A stretch of DNA of 64,000 nt from Helicobacter sp. 12S02634-8. Its GTDB lineage: Bacteria; Campylobacterota; Campylobacteria; Campylobacterales; Helicobacteraceae. The position numbers and the translations under genes were made by a program. Positions 34,058 through 44,134 of the stretch are shown piece after piece. The stretch is from NCBI RefSeq assembly GCF_002272865.1, contig NZ_MLAP01000009.1, forward strand, positions 1-64,000. The letters run 5' to 3'. The notes under the pieces are model-generated. The model saw nothing but the letters and a program-made list of their open reading frames with translations, was not told the DNA's origin and ran no database searches. The first letter of the stretch is position 1; the number at the start of each line of letters is the position of its first letter.

Positions 34058-35794
34058 ATGACAAAACGAATTGTGGTAGATCCGATTACAAGAATAGAGG
34101 GACATTTGCGGATTGAAGTGATTGTAGATGAGAATAATGTGATTGTGGATGCGTTTTCTTCTTCAACGCTTTTTAGGGGACTTGAAACGATTATCAAAAA
34201 TCGCGACCCCAGAGATGCGGGGTTTATTGCGCAAAGGATTTGCGGGGTTTGCACCTATTCGCATTATAAAGCAGGGATCACAGCTGTAGAAAATGCCCTA
34301 GGGATCACGCCTCCATTGAACGCACTTTTAGTCAGAAGTTTGATGAATATTGCGTTGTTTTTGCACGACCATGTGGTGCATTTTTATACCTTGCACGGAT
34401 TGGATTGGTGCGATATCACATCTGCGCTCAAAGCCGATCCTGCTAAGGCAGCAAAGATAGCATTTAAATATACAGATTATCCCATTGTCGCAGGCGAAGA
34501 TGAACTCAAAGCTGTGCAGAAGCGAGTGAGTGATTTTGTCAAACAAGGGGCTTTAGGGCCGTTCAATAATGGCTATTGGGGGCATAAGACCTACCGACTC
34601 AGCCCAGAGCAAAATCTCATTGTCCTCTCCCATTACCTCAAGCTCCTAGAGATCCAGCGAGAAGCAGCAAAAATGACAGCTATCTTTGGTGCCAAGCAGC
34701 CCCACCCACAGAGCCTTACGGTCGGGGGCGTGACTTCTGTGATGGATATTTTAGATCCGACCCGATTAGCAGAGTGGCAATTCAAGTTTGAAAAAGTCAA
34801 GGATTTTGTGGATCGTGCTTATTATCCTGATCTTGTGATGGCAGGCATTGCCTTTAAAGACGAGCAATCAGTTATCAAAGGCTGTGGGCTTAGGAATTTC
34901 ATTGCTTATGAAGAGATTTTGCTCTCTAAAGACAAAAACCTCCTAAGCACAGGCGTTGTGCTCAATGGAGATATCAGCAAGCTCCACTCCATCAATGAAG
35001 ACCTCATCAAAGAAGAAGTGACACACTCATGGTATCAGTATGAAAATACCAAAGAAATCCAGCTCCAGCCTTATGATGGGCAGACAAACCCCGATTACAC
35101 AGGCTTTAAAGATGGCAAGAGTATCGGGCCAGAGGGCAAGCCGATTGATACAAAACTGCTCGATATTAGCGGGAAATATTCTTGGATCAAATCCCCGCGA
35201 TATGACCAAATGCCTATGGAAGTGGGGCCTTTGGCTTCTGTTGTTGTGGGCTTGGCTGCAAAAAATCCTTATATCACAGAAGTTGCCACAAAGTTCCTCA
35301 AAGACACAGGATTGCCTTTAGATGCGCTCTTTAGCACCCTAGGAAGGACAGCAGCTCGCTGCATTGAAGCAAAGGTTATCGTAGATAATGGCTTGCAAAC
35401 TCTGAATTCTTTGATAGAAAATCTCAAATCCGATAAGCAGACTTGTGCTCCTTATATCATCGATAAAGACAAAGAATACAAAGGTCGCTATATCGGTCAA
35501 GTCCCCAGAGGTATGCTCTCACATTGGGTGCGGATTAAAAATGGCGTGGTAGAAAATTATCAAGCTGTAGTCCCCTCGACTTGGAACGCAGGCCCTAGAG
35601 ATGCTAAAGGCCAGAAAGGCCCTTATGAGATGAGCCTGATTGGCACGCAAGTTGCAGATATTACCCAGCCCTTAGAGATTATCCGCACAATCCATTCCTT
35701 TGACCCTTGCATCGCGTGTTCTGTCCATATGATGGATATCAAAGGCAATACAATCAGCGAATACAGCGTGGATCCTGCATTTGCAAGAATCTAG
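34058..35794 (+). CDS. hydB: Uptake [NiFe]-hydrogenase large subunit
   Basis: Catalytic subunit with the NiFe site. The N-terminal RICGVC and C-terminal DPCIACSVH motifs supply the four cysteine ligands. The protein ends with about 21 residues after SVH ([12 protein letters not shown]...), the peptide removed by the maturation protease (HydD, two genes downstream) after nickel insertion. 578 residues. It is exported with HydA by its Tat signal. Starts 12 bases after hydA with an AGGGAGA site. Confidence 0.96.
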   Translation: MTKRIVVDPITRIEGHLRIEVIVDENNVIVDAFSSSTLFRGLETIIKNRDPRDAGFIAQRICGVCTYSHYKAGITAVENALGITPPLNALLVRSLMNIALFLHDHVVHFYTLHGLDWCDITSALKADPAKAAKIAFKYTDYPIVAGEDELKAVQKRVSDFVKQGALGPFNNGYWGHKTYRLSPEQNLIVLSHYLKLLEIQREAAKMTAIFGAKQPHPQSLTVGGVTSVMDILDPTRLAEWQFKFEKVKDFVDRAYYPDLVMAGIAFKDEQSVIKGCGLRNFIAYEEILLSKDKNLLSTGVVLNGDISKLHSINEDLIKEEVTHSWYQYENTKEIQLQPYDGQTNPDYTGFKDGKSIGPEGKPIDTKLLDISGKYSWIKSPRYDQMPMEVGPLASVVVGLAAKNPYITEVATKFLKDTGLPLDALFSTLGRTAARCIEAKVIVDNGLQTLNSLIENLKSDKQTCAPYIIDKDKEYKGRYIGQVPRGMLSHWVRIKNGVVENYQAVVPSTWNAGPRDAKGQKGPYEMSLIGTQVADITQPLEIIRTIHSFDPCIACSVHMMDIKGNTISEYSVDPAFARI

Positions 35795-35801
35795 GGAGGC
35801 G

Positions 35802-36503
35802 ATGATGAAAAATACAGCACATACAGACAAAAAAGAATTCCAAGTCTATAAAGAATTTTCAGGGCTCACACGGATATTCCATTGGATCAGAGCGTTTTCA
35901 ATTTTTGGCTTGATTTTTACAGGTTTTTATATCGCTTATCCGTTTTTGCAGCCAGATTCTAGTGCGCAACCGACTAACTTTTTGCAAGCTTATGTCCGGA
36001 GTTGGCATTTATTTTTGGGCTTTGCTTTGATAGGGGTATCGATTTTTAGGGTCTATTTGTTTATTTTTGATCGTGCAAGCCACCCTGAGAGGATCTCATT
36101 TTTTCAATGTTTGAGTCCAAAGGTTTGGTTTGACCAAATCAAAGTTTATCTATGGCTAGGTAAGCACCCCCATATACAAGGGGCTTACAATCCCTTGCAG
36201 TTTGTGACTTATTTTTGTTTAGCTGTTTTGGTGCTATTGATTTCGCTCACAGGCGTGGTGTTGTATTATAATGTCTATCACAACGGCTTGGGGGCTTTGC
36301 TAGAAACTTGTTTCAAGTGGTTTGAAGTCTTGTGTGGTGGGCTTGCAAATGTCAGATTGATCCATCATCTCCTGACTTGGGCTTTTATTATTTTTATCCC
36401 TGTGCATATTTATATGGTCGTTTGGAACTCGCTGAAATACCCCAATGGTGGAGCTGATGCTATCATCAGTGGTTTGCGGTATAAAAAAGACTTAAAAGTT
36501 TGA
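35802..36503 (+). CDS. hydC: Hydrogenase cytochrome b subunit
   Basis: Membrane di-haem cytochrome b that passes electrons from HydA to menaquinone. About 233 residues with four membrane helices. Histidines in [27 protein letters not shown] and [13 protein letters not shown] are the expected haem ligands. The start is ATG 35802 after GGGAGGCG (a second ATG follows immediately); the upstream TTG in frame overlaps hydB and is not used. Confidence 0.93.
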   Translation: MMKNTAHTDKKEFQVYKEFSGLTRIFHWIRAFSIFGLIFTGFYIAYPFLQPDSSAQPTNFLQAYVRSWHLFLGFALIGVSIFRVYLFIFDRASHPERISFFQCLSPKVWFDQIKVYLWLGKHPHIQGAYNPLQFVTYFCLAVLVLLISLTGVVLYYNVYHNGLGALLETCFKWFEVLCGGLANVRLIHHLLTWAFIIFIPVHIYMVVWNSLKYPNGGADAIISGLRYKKDLKV

Positions 36504-36507
36504 TGTT

Positions 36508-37044
36508 TTGAGGATTTTAGTCTTAGGGATTGGGAATATATTGTTTGGTGATGAGGGGATTGGTGTGCATCTTTGCAATCTCTTAAAACTCAACTATACC
36601 CTCCAAGGTCCGCACACAGTTGAGTTTGTTGATGGGGGGACGATGGCAGCGACACTGATCCCTATCATTATCGAATACGATCGTGTTTTGTTGCTTGATT
36701 GTGTCAGTGTTGTGGGTGCAGAGGTGGGGGCTGTGTATTATTTTGATTTTGATAAAGTTCCTGAAATGATCACTTGGGCAGGGAGTGCTCATGAAGTTGA
36801 AATGCTCCAGACGCTCAAGCTCACTGAACTCTTAGGCGATCTCCCGCCAGTAAAAATTATTGGCATTATCCCAGAGGTCATCGGCGAGGAAACAGCCTTT
36901 AGGCTTTCTGAAAAAGTAAAAAAAGGAGCCATTTTGGCAGAGGAATTAGCGATTCAATTTTTAAGCGAACTAGGTATGCAAGCCCAGAAAACTGATAACA
37001 GAGATCTGCAAGATATTGCTGATTTTTCCTTTAGGGGATATTGA
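36508..37044 (+). CDS. hydD: Hydrogenase maturation endopeptidase
   Basis: HybD/HyaD-family protease that clips the C terminus of HydB. Nickel-sensing residues are visible: E in LFGDEGIGVHL (about 16), D in VLLLDCVSV (about 62) and H in GSAHEVEM (about 93). 178 residues. The only suitable start is TTG 36508, which gives the family N terminus (x-RILVLGIGNIL); the ribosome site is poor, so translation may be coupled to hydC, whose stop ends five bases before. Confidence 0.93.
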   Translation: MRILVLGIGNILFGDEGIGVHLCNLLKLNYTLQGPHTVEFVDGGTMAATLIPIIIEYDRVLLLDCVSVVGAEVGAVYYFDFDKVPEMITWAGSAHEVEMLQTLKLTELLGDLPPVKIIGIIPEVIGEETAFRLSEKVKKGAILAEELAIQFLSELGMQAQKTDNRDLQDIADFSFRGY

Positions 37045-37045
37045 G

Positions 37046-38764
37046 ATGGTGTTTGCATTTCTTTTTTCTTCTACAAAAACCAAGGCTCAAATCAGGCATT
37101 TCATTGAATTTCTTGAACACCACGCTCAAGATAGGGCTTTGCGCTTTGGCCATCAATTCAAGCGCGAAGAGCATTATAATACTTATACATTTCTCCTAGA
37201 AGCCACCCCCCAAGAAGCCCTTGAATTTGCCCAAACTATCGGCGAACGCTTACCGATGTCAGTTTATTTTAACTTCATTGAATTCAAGCCCTATGAAGAT
37301 ACTCCCTTGCGACCCATCCTTGCTGCTCCCAAGGAGCCTAGTTTCCCAGACGCTTTGAGAATCAAGCAGATTTTGGATAAAAATTCAGGGGAATTTTGCC
37401 AGATTTTTGATTGGGTCTTTGAATTTTCAAGTCCATATCTTGATACCCCCTCTGATAGCACACAAAAGCATTGGAACCCCTCGCCCCAAGCCCTAAAGAA
37501 GGCTTTTCAAAAGATGGCTTCAGATCTTAAAGAGGGCAAATCTTTGTTGATCCAAACCTCAAGAGGAGGCAAGGAACTCTCCTTTGTCCATAAAAGCCAA
37601 AAGATTATGTTTTGGGATCTCTCTAATGTCTTGACTTATATGCGCTTGCAAACAGCTCAATCCCACTTGCTCGCTAGCTATGAAAAGCCTATCACATCTC
37701 TTTGCCCTAAAGAAGTTTTTGCTAGTTTGCTGCTAGAAAATCCTAATAATTTTGAGCTTGATGTGTGCTTGCCTTATGACCTTGTGTTGGGGCTTTTGGG
37801 GCTATTTGCCTTAGAGTTAGATATGGGATATGTTTATATCAAAGACAGCAAGGGGAAGGCTTGGGATTTGAGCTATAAGAGCCCGTATGTCCCCAAAGAG
37901 CGCCATATTATCGTGAGCCATGATGGTTTGCTGATTGATAAAGGCATTGCTAAAAGCACACAAAGTATCCAAACTCTGCTTTCTCATTACAACACCCATC
38001 AACCCCAGCCCTCTAGCACGTCCCAAATAAGCCCTAAAAGTGGCTCTAAAACTAGCTCTAAAAATATCTCTGAGGGCAAAAGAAGCACGCCCCCACCCAA
38101 CCATCAAAAATTTATTTTATTTTTGAGTAAGACAAATCCGACGCGATTTTGGGTGCAAGATGGAGAATCTTATAAAACTGCCTTACCTATTAGCTTTGAA
38201 GCCAATCCAAGATGCATTATCGAAGACCTCCAAAACAACTACCTAGATGGAGATAAGCTTGTTAAAAATTTTAGCGAACATCAAAGCGAGATTTTTGCAC
38301 GCATCATGGCTTTATCTCCTGCACCCATACAGAGCAATAATCTGATTGATATATTTGCGAGTGCGTCTTTTGTGTTGGGCTATCAGGAGCGTTTTGAGCT
38401 GGGGCGTGAGAGTATTTTAAACAATGCTAAAAAATTTGTTCGGGATAAAGGTCCGCGGATTGATTTCAAGCTCATCAGAGATGATGAGGTGCTAAGGCTT
38501 GATTATCCTAGGATTATCCGTTCTGCGATGAGTTTTCAGATTGCAGGTTTAGATGAGGCGACTTTGAGTTATGGTTTTATTGATTCTTTATCGGAGTTTT
38601 TGGGGAATTTTGCCCGTGATATGGTGATGAATTTTAGTATAAAAAATATTTTACTCTTAGGCGATATGCTGGGGGAAAAAGTTTTTCTGGATAAAATATT
38701 GCATTATTTCCCCAAGAATATAGATCTGACCCTCCCCAAAGAGGGCTATATAGACTATCGTTAG
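37046..38764 (+). CDS. hydE: HydE-like hydrogenase accessory protein
   Basis: A 572-residue cytoplasmic protein at the position of hydE (HP0635 in H. pylori; hydE in Wolinella). The first part (about 1-95, KTKAQIRHFIEFLEHHAQDRALRF) and the C-terminal part (about 350-560, SNNLIDIFASASFVLGYQERFELG...DGPRIDFKLIRDDEVLRLDYPRIIRSAMSF) recall the nucleotide/zinc-dependent HypF family, but a reliable match cannot be claimed. A Ser/Lys/Thr/Pro-rich linker at about 320-355 separates two halves. It probably assists hydrogenase maturation. ATG at 37046 after AGGGGA. Confidence 0.8.
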   Translation: MVFAFLFSSTKTKAQIRHFIEFLEHHAQDRALRFGHQFKREEHYNTYTFLLEATPQEALEFAQTIGERLPMSVYFNFIEFKPYEDTPLRPILAAPKEPSFPDALRIKQILDKNSGEFCQIFDWVFEFSSPYLDTPSDSTQKHWNPSPQALKKAFQKMASDLKEGKSLLIQTSRGGKELSFVHKSQKIMFWDLSNVLTYMRLQTAQSHLLASYEKPITSLCPKEVFASLLLENPNNFELDVCLPYDLVLGLLGLFALELDMGYVYIKDSKGKAWDLSYKSPYVPKERHIIVSHDGLLIDKGIAKSTQSIQTLLSHYNTHQPQPSSTSQISPKSGSKTSSKNISEGKRSTPPPNHQKFILFLSKTNPTRFWVQDGESYKTALPISFEANPRCIIEDLQNNYLDGDKLVKNFSEHQSEIFARIMALSPAPIQSNNLIDIFASASFVLGYQERFELGRESILNNAKKFVRDKGPRIDFKLIRDDEVLRLDYPRIIRSAMSFQIAGLDEATLSYGFIDSLSEFLGNFARDMVMNFSIKNILLLGDMLGEKVFLDKILHYFPKNIDLTLPKEGYIDYR

Positions 38765-38771
38765 GATAAGA

Positions 38772-40013
38772 GTGAAGACTGATGTTATCGATACCTATTT
38801 TAGAGAAGAATACTTGATAGGAGATGGAATATTTGGGGCTTTTATCCATAAAGCCTGCCAGCAGCCCATCTATCATTTTAGCTTGATACAAATTGAGGGT
38901 TTTGATGAAATCACTATCGCCCATGGCACAGAGATTGCTGCTGATATACACAAACAATTCTGCCAAACAATAGCTAAATTTTTTTCTGATATGTATGCAC
39001 TCGATGTTTTGGGCTTTGGGCTGTTTGGCTTGCGTGCTTTGAGTGCGGTGGCTTTAGATGAGTTTGTGCGTCTTCTTGATGAGTTTTACACAGCTTTTAT
39101 CTCTGCTAAACTCTCGCCCACACAAACAATCAGTATTTTTCCTTCTTTGCGTATGGGCGTGGCTTCTTATCATCAGTCTTTAGCGGCAGAAAATGATTGG
39201 CTCAAAGAGGCTTTTTGCGCACTGCTAGAGGCTCAAAATACGCACAAACATCTTTGTGTCTTTGATTCTTCTCAAAAAATTCTGCAAAACACCCAAGAAA
39301 AAGCCAGAATAAAAAAACTGCTTTATGAGTCTTTGATTGATGGGGCTTTGTTGCCCTATTTTCAGCCAATTGTCGATATGCAAACAGGGGAAATCTCCCG
39401 ATATGAAGCCCTAGCTAGAATCAAAAATGGCAACCAAACCATCTACCCCAAAGAGTTTTTTAAAATCTTAAAAAATACCTTGGTGTATGTGCACACGATC
39501 AAGCTTTTGATCCAGAAGTCCTTTGATGTATTGACACACCAGCATATCGCCCTTTCTATCAATCTCAACGCTTCAGATATCGAAAACGATGATATATCCC
39601 AATGGCTTCTTCAAGAGATCACATCACGCAATTTAGGGGCTGATTTGATTATTGAAATCACAGAGCACGAAAAGATTAAAGATTATAAAAAATTTTTGCG
39701 ATTTATCCAAGCTATCAAAGCACTTGGCGTGGGGGTTGCTATCGATGATTTTGGCTGCGGGTATTCTAATGTGGATATTTTAATGCATATCCCTGTGGAT
39801 TTTATCAAAATTGATGGGAGTTTTATCACAGATATCCATCAAAATCCCCAAAAACTCAAGATTGTCATCGCACTCATTGCCTTTGCAAAATCCTTGCATA
39901 TAGCCACTATAGCCGAGTTTGTCAGCTCTGAAGAAATCTATGCAGTGCTAAAAAGCTTAGGCATTGACTATGCACAGGGTTATTTCATCGGCAAACCGAT
40001 AAATTTCGGATAA
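38772..40013 (+). CDS. EAL-domain protein with degenerate GGDEF domain
   Basis: Putative c-di-GMP phosphodiesterase, 413 residues, cytoplasmic. The EAL domain (about 190-413) keeps the catalytic set: E212 (YEALARI), N264 (SINLN), E295 (IEITEH), D325-D326 (IDDFGCGYSN), K346 (FIKIDGS), E382 (AEF) and Q402 (AQGYF). The usual AEGVE motif reads AEFVSS. The N-terminal ~185 residues look like a decayed GGDEF domain with no GG[DE]EF. GTG start after AGGATAAGA, seven bases after hydE. c-di-GMP genes are absent from H. pylori. Confidence 0.9.
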   Translation: MKTDVIDTYFREEYLIGDGIFGAFIHKACQQPIYHFSLIQIEGFDEITIAHGTEIAADIHKQFCQTIAKFFSDMYALDVLGFGLFGLRALSAVALDEFVRLLDEFYTAFISAKLSPTQTISIFPSLRMGVASYHQSLAAENDWLKEAFCALLEAQNTHKHLCVFDSSQKILQNTQEKARIKKLLYESLIDGALLPYFQPIVDMQTGEISRYEALARIKNGNQTIYPKEFFKILKNTLVYVHTIKLLIQKSFDVLTHQHIALSINLNASDIENDDISQWLLQEITSRNLGADLIIEITEHEKIKDYKKFLRFIQAIKALGVGVAIDDFGCGYSNVDILMHIPVDFIKIDGSFITDIHQNPQKLKIVIALIAFAKSLHIATIAEFVSSEEIYAVLKSLGIDYAQGYFIGKPINFG

Positions 40014-40049
40014 ATATGCTAAAATCCTAATAAAAACAAAGGCACTTTG

Positions 40050-40406
40050 ATGAGATTTGAAATGCTCTATAGCAAGATACATCGTGCTCAAGTCACAGAT
40101 GCGAACCTCAATTATGTTGGCTCTATCACTATTGATAAGACCTTAGCCCAGAGTGCAGGGCTATTAGAGGGAATGAAAGTCGAGATACTCAATGTCAATA
40201 ATGGCGAACGTTTTAGCACTTATGTGATTTTGGGCGCTCCTGATTCAGGGGAGATTTGTCTAAATGGCGCAGCAGCGAGAAAGGCACAAATAGGCGATAT
40301 TGTCATTATCGTAGCCTATGCAAGCTATGAGCAGTCTGAATTGCGTGATTATGCCCCTAAGGTCGTGATGGTCGATGCGTGCAATAAAATATTATCAATT
40401 AAGTGA
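40050..40406 (+). CDS. panD: Aspartate 1-decarboxylase proenzyme
   Basis: Makes beta-alanine for coenzyme A synthesis. 118 residues. The self-cleavage site G-S lies in NYVGSITID (about residue 24-25), where the serine becomes the pyruvoyl cofactor; the lysine of SKIHRA and the tyrosine in YVGS region are conserved. ATG 40050 after AAAGG; the TTG one codon earlier is possible. Usually paired with panC, which is not here; ybaB and a PDZ gene follow as in H. pylori. Confidence 0.96.
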   Translation: MRFEMLYSKIHRAQVTDANLNYVGSITIDKTLAQSAGLLEGMKVEILNVNNGERFSTYVILGAPDSGEICLNGAAARKAQIGDIVIIVAYASYEQSELRDYAPKVVMVDACNKILSIK

Positions 40407-40414
40407 GGTATGCG

Positions 40415-40720
40415 ATGTTTGATCCAGAGCAGTTGGGCAGTTTGCTAGGAAATATGAATAAAGAACTCAGTAATTTGGAGCAAAAAGCAAAATCTAGCAC
40501 GATCACAGCCAAAAGCGGGGGTGGGCTAGTGAGTGTGAGTATCAATGGTGCAGGTGAGCTTGTGGATATCGATATTGATGATAGTTTGCTTGAAGATAAA
40601 GAATCATTGCAGATTTTACTGATGAGTGCGATCAATGATGCTTATAAAAGTGTTGAAGAAAATAAAAAATCGATGGCACTCCAAATGCTAGGCGGGCTCA
40701 ACCCATTTGGGGCGCAATGA
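40415..40720 (+). CDS. YbaB/EbfC nucleoid-associated protein
   Basis: Small DNA-binding dimer (101 residues). The family core SGGGLVSVSINGAGELVDIDIDDSLL is present at about 35-60. ATG 40415 follows GAGG with 8 bases and gives the usual short acidic N terminus; the GTG at 40403 is in frame and overlaps the panD stop, so it is an alternative. It overlaps the next gene by four bases. Confidence 0.9.
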   Translation: MFDPEQLGSLLGNMNKELSNLEQKAKSSTITAKSGGGLVSVSINGAGELVDIDIDDSLLEDKESLQILLMSAINDAYKSVEENKKSMALQMLGGLNPFGAQ

Positions 40721-41766
40721 TGGCAGGGGCTTTGTGCCTGAGGGTGCTGTTTGTTGCTTTAGTGATTTCTTCTAGCTTTGGTTATGATTTTTCTTATTGC
40801 GCTCAGTATTATCAAAAAGCTAGCACCCCTCTTGCAGGGGGGTATCGCACTGTGAGTATTGCTAGTGGTGGGGCTGTGGTATCAGTGCTTTTTGCGCCTC
40901 TCCCTCCACAAGGGCTCAAGATACTCAAAGCCGATCCTTTTATCGGGCTATATCTAGTCCAAACCCCACTGACTCCGTATGCTTACCATCTTTTGCCTAT
41001 TGATGGGCGTATCAAAGGTAGAGAGCTCTCTGCCCTCACGCCCACGACCTATGCACAAGGCAAGATTTTAAATGCCCAAAAAGGCTTCACGCATTATGCG
41101 AAGTTTTCTGCTCCTATTGCTAGAAATGGTGTTGTGGGCAATATTTGCTATCAGATTTATGGCATTGGTGTGGGTGGAGAATATTTTATTGATAAGCCAT
41201 ATTTGGAGAGATTTTTACATCAAAAAACGCCCTACTATGGGGATATTGGTATCCGAGTGGTGCCAAGAGAAGGGCAGCTTGTTGTCTATCAAATCGACCC
41301 TTTTTTCAAGCAAAATCCCTTTTTGCCAGGAGATATTCTTACTAGTATCAATGACAAAAAACTCCGATCTTATCAAGAGTTTGAGTGGATCAGTAGTAAT
41401 TTAGCTTATGGCAAGCCTGCTAGTATTGAGATAATCAGAAATGGCAAGCCCATCAAAGTCCAAGTTCTTACAGATAGGCGTTATGGGGGATTCTTGCTTC
41501 CAGATACATTTTTGGAGCGCTTTGGTGTGCGTTTGGATAAAGAGCTTGTAGTCACGCACATAGACACATCTATGCCTAATGCTAAGATTTTCAAACCCCA
41601 AGATCGGCTTGTATGGATCAACAAAAAGCCCATTTTGCAAGCAGATGATGATACCAAGAGCAAGGCAGAGGAGGCATTGCGAGAAGCGCTCTCTCAAGCA
41701 GGGGTGGAGAAAAATATAGAAATCCTTATCATGCGAGATGGTTTGGAATTTTATCTGAAGCTGTGA
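40717..41766 (+). CDS. Secreted PDZ-domain protein
   Basis: A 349-residue exported protein: signal sequence (about 1-22, LCLRVLFVALVISSSFG), a central region without match, and two PDZ-like segments (about 195-255 with GQLVVYQIDPFFKQNPFLPGDILTSIN, and about 260-345 with LLPDTFLERFGVRLDK...PQDRLVWINKKPI). No protease triad is seen, so it probably scaffolds other envelope proteins. The same position is occupied by HP0036 in H. pylori. ATGA overlap with ybaB. Confidence 0.8.
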   Translation: MMAGALCLRVLFVALVISSSFGYDFSYCAQYYQKASTPLAGGYRTVSIASGGAVVSVLFAPLPPQGLKILKADPFIGLYLVQTPLTPYAYHLLPIDGRIKGRELSALTPTTYAQGKILNAQKGFTHYAKFSAPIARNGVVGNICYQIYGIGVGGEYFIDKPYLERFLHQKTPYYGDIGIRVVPREGQLVVYQIDPFFKQNPFLPGDILTSINDKKLRSYQEFEWISSNLAYGKPASIEIIRNGKPIKVQVLTDRRYGGFLLPDTFLERFGVRLDKELVVTHIDTSMPNAKIFKPQDRLVWINKKPILQADDDTKSKAEEALREALSQAGVEKNIEILIMRDGLEFYLKL

Positions 41767-41773
41767 GGGAAAA

Positions 41774-42637
41774 ATGGATTTAAATTTTTATCAAAAAACT
41801 TGTGTTGCTTTTGAAGAATTTTTACTCGCTTCTAAGCCCAAAATAGATGGTTTCCACCCATATTTTGAACAGAGTTTTTGGGAGATGATGGAAAATGGGG
41901 GCAAGCGATTTCGCCCTAAGCTCTTGTTGGCTGTAGTTTGTGCGCACAACCCTGCTTTGGTTCAAAATGCCTTTTTGCCTGCTTTAGCCCTTGAGTGTCT
42001 GCATACTTATTCATTGATCCACGATGATTTGCCTGCGATGGACGGAGCGTCTTTGCGTCGGGGACACCCCACATTGCATAAAAGCTATGATGAAGCCACA
42101 GCGATATTAGTCGGTGATGCACTCAATACCTATGCATTTTATCTGCTCTCTCAAGCCCGCCTTGATCCAAATGTCAAGATCGCACTGATTGCAGCGCTAG
42201 CGCATAGAGGGGGGATTGGAGGTATGGTGATTGGGCAGGCGATGGATTGCTATTTTGAAAACCAAGCTTTAGGGCTTGCTAAACTCGAAGAAATCCATAG
42301 TAACAAGACAGCCAAAATCATTGCTCTAAGCCTTAAGATGGGTGCGATGATTGCTAATGCCCCAAAAGAGCTGCTAGAGCGTTTGGATACTTTTGGGCTT
42401 AGGTTGGGATTGTATTTTCAGATACGCGATGATATTATTGATGTGACAGAGTCTGAAGCCCAAGCAGGCAAGACGACCCATCACGACCAAGGCAAAAACA
42501 GCTATGTCAATCTCTTAGGGCTCAATGGCGCTAGAGAAAAGCTCCAAGAGCTGCGAAATTGGATTTTGAAGGAATTGCATGGCTTTGATGGGGCGATGAG
42601 TGGCAATCTGAATATGTTGTTGGAGGATTATTTATGA
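41774..42637 (+). CDS. ispA: Geranylgeranyl/farnesyl diphosphate synthase
   Basis: Trans-prenyltransferase that condenses isopentenyl diphosphate with allylic diphosphates, feeding undecaprenyl and quinone synthesis. First aspartate-rich motif DDLPAMD (about 83-89) and second RDDIID (about 217-222) are present, with GGKRFRP near the N terminus (about 37). 287 residues. Overlaps surE by four bases. Confidence 0.94.
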   Translation: MDLNFYQKTCVAFEEFLLASKPKIDGFHPYFEQSFWEMMENGGKRFRPKLLLAVVCAHNPALVQNAFLPALALECLHTYSLIHDDLPAMDGASLRRGHPTLHKSYDEATAILVGDALNTYAFYLLSQARLDPNVKIALIAALAHRGGIGGMVIGQAMDCYFENQALGLAKLEEIHSNKTAKIIALSLKMGAMIANAPKELLERLDTFGLRLGLYFQIRDDIIDVTESEAQAGKTTHHDQGKNSYVNLLGLNGAREKLQELRNWILKELHGFDGAMSGNLNMLLEDYL

Positions 42638-43425
42638 GGGCAAAAAAGATACTTTTAACCAATGATGATGGCTATGATTCTTTGGGCTTAAGGGCTTTAA
42701 AAGAAGCATTGAGTGCCTTTGGCGAAGTGCTGATTGTTGCCCCATCGAGTGAAAAATCTGCCTGTGGGCACGGACTTTCTCTCACAAGGCCTTTGCGATT
42801 TATTAGAGTTGATGATGATTTTTATAAACTCGATGATGGCACGCCTGCTGATTGTGTGTATCTAGCGCTCAATACAATCTATGCAGAGGGACATCGCCCT
42901 GATTTGGTGGTTTCAGGGATCAATCTGGGCTCAAATATGGGCGAAGATATCACTTATTCTGGCACGGCTGCAGGAGCGATGGAGGGGGCGATACAAGGGA
43001 TTCCATCTGTGGCAATCTCACAAGTGATGAAAGATAAAAATTTAGGCGATATTTTTGATTTTGCTCTTGCAAAAGAAGTGATCACCACCATCGCACAAAA
43101 GATTTTTTCTGGGCATTTTCCTTTGGGCGATAGGAAGTTTTTAAACATCAATGTCCCCCACATAGCCCCTTGTGATTTCAAGGGATATCAAATCACGCAA
43201 GAGGGCTATCGACTCTATGGCAATGCTGCCCATCGCAATTGCAATCCCAGAGGGCAGGAATATTATTGGCTGGGCTTACACCCTCTAGCGTGGCAAAAAC
43301 GCAAGGGAGCAAGGGAGATTTCAGATTTTGATGCGATCGCACAAGGCTATGCTTCTATCACCCCTATCACCTTGGATATGACAAGTTATGAAGATATAGA
43401 ATCTTTGAAATTATGGCTGCAATGA
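42634..43425 (+). CDS. surE: 5'/3'-nucleotidase SurE
   Basis: Stationary-phase nucleotidase. The metal site LTNDDGYDSLG (about 7-17) with the paired aspartates and the downstream APSSEKSACGHGLSLTRPL with serine and asparagine motif (VSGINLGSNMG) are typical. 263 residues. Co-translated with ispA by overlap (ATGA), and followed by a lipoprotein and queD/queE in the same direction. Confidence 0.95.
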   Translation: MRAKKILLTNDDGYDSLGLRALKEALSAFGEVLIVAPSSEKSACGHGLSLTRPLRFIRVDDDFYKLDDGTPADCVYLALNTIYAEGHRPDLVVSGINLGSNMGEDITYSGTAAGAMEGAIQGIPSVAISQVMKDKNLGDIFDFALAKEVITTIAQKIFSGHFPLGDRKFLNINVPHIAPCDFKGYQITQEGYRLYGNAAHRNCNPRGQEYYWLGLHPLAWQKRKGAREISDFDAIAQGYASITPITLDMTSYEDIESLKLWLQ

Positions 43426-43472
43426 TTATTTTTGCCGATATGCTTTTATAGATTATGTTTTGGAGAGCCCTG

Positions 43473-44123
43473 ATGAAAACAAATATTTTTAATATTTCTA
43501 TCTTTTTTTTACTTTTGGGAGTGTTTTTGGGTTGTGCCAACAAGCTAGATATGGGGTATTACTCAGCGATCGAAAAAAACTATATTTTCAATCCCAATGC
43601 CCCTATTGTAGTCATCTCTGATCCTAATGATTTATTATCGACATATTATATTGATTGGGTGGTTTATGAGCTCCAAAGACAGGGGTTTGTGAGTGTATAT
43701 AAACAGCAAGATTTGCCTATCAAGCGCGCAAAAAATGCTATTTTTGTAAGGATTTTTCGCAGTCTTCAGCCCTATCCGAGTGTCAATTTCAACTACACAG
43801 CCGTTGATAGTGGTGTGAGTCAGCTTTGTTATTGGTATGGCGATCAGTTTTATTGCGGGAGTAAGGCAAATAAGGAATTCTTTTTGAGTGGGTATTCAGA
43901 GAGCTTGAATTATTTTTCAAGTTATCATTTTGTCTTGGATTGGTATGATTTGCATATGCAAAAACGCGTGATGTATATTGATGGGAGTGTCAATGGCCGC
44001 ACTTGTGGCTATAGCCTTTTGTTTAGAGATTTGATCAGCCATACCATTGCTAGGATTGATTTGAGTCGTCCAGAAAATTATCGTTATTATTCTGATATTC
44101 CTTATTATTGGCCTTGTCGTTAG
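43473..44123 (+). CDS. Aromatic-rich hypothetical lipoprotein
   Basis: Lipobox FLGCAN (about residue 20-23) after a hydrophobic signal sequence; the mature part (~195 residues) is unusually rich in tyrosine, tryptophan and phenylalanine (CYWYGDQFYCG, RYYSDIPYYWPCR) and has several cysteines. No family recognised. The ATG at 43473 follows GGAGAG; an ATG at 43455 adds six residues. It lies 12 bases before queD but is unlikely to be part of queuosine synthesis; likely an outer-membrane component. Confidence 0.75.
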   Translation: MKTNIFNISIFFLLLGVFLGCANKLDMGYYSAIEKNYIFNPNAPIVVISDPNDLLSTYYIDWVVYELQRQGFVSVYKQQDLPIKRAKNAIFVRIFRSLQPYPSVNFNYTAVDSGVSQLCYWYGDQFYCGSKANKEFFLSGYSESLNYFSSYHFVLDWYDLHMQKRVMYIDGSVNGRTCGYSLLFRDLISHTIARIDLSRPENYRYYSDIPYYWPCR

Positions 44124-44134
44124 AGGAGTTGTGT

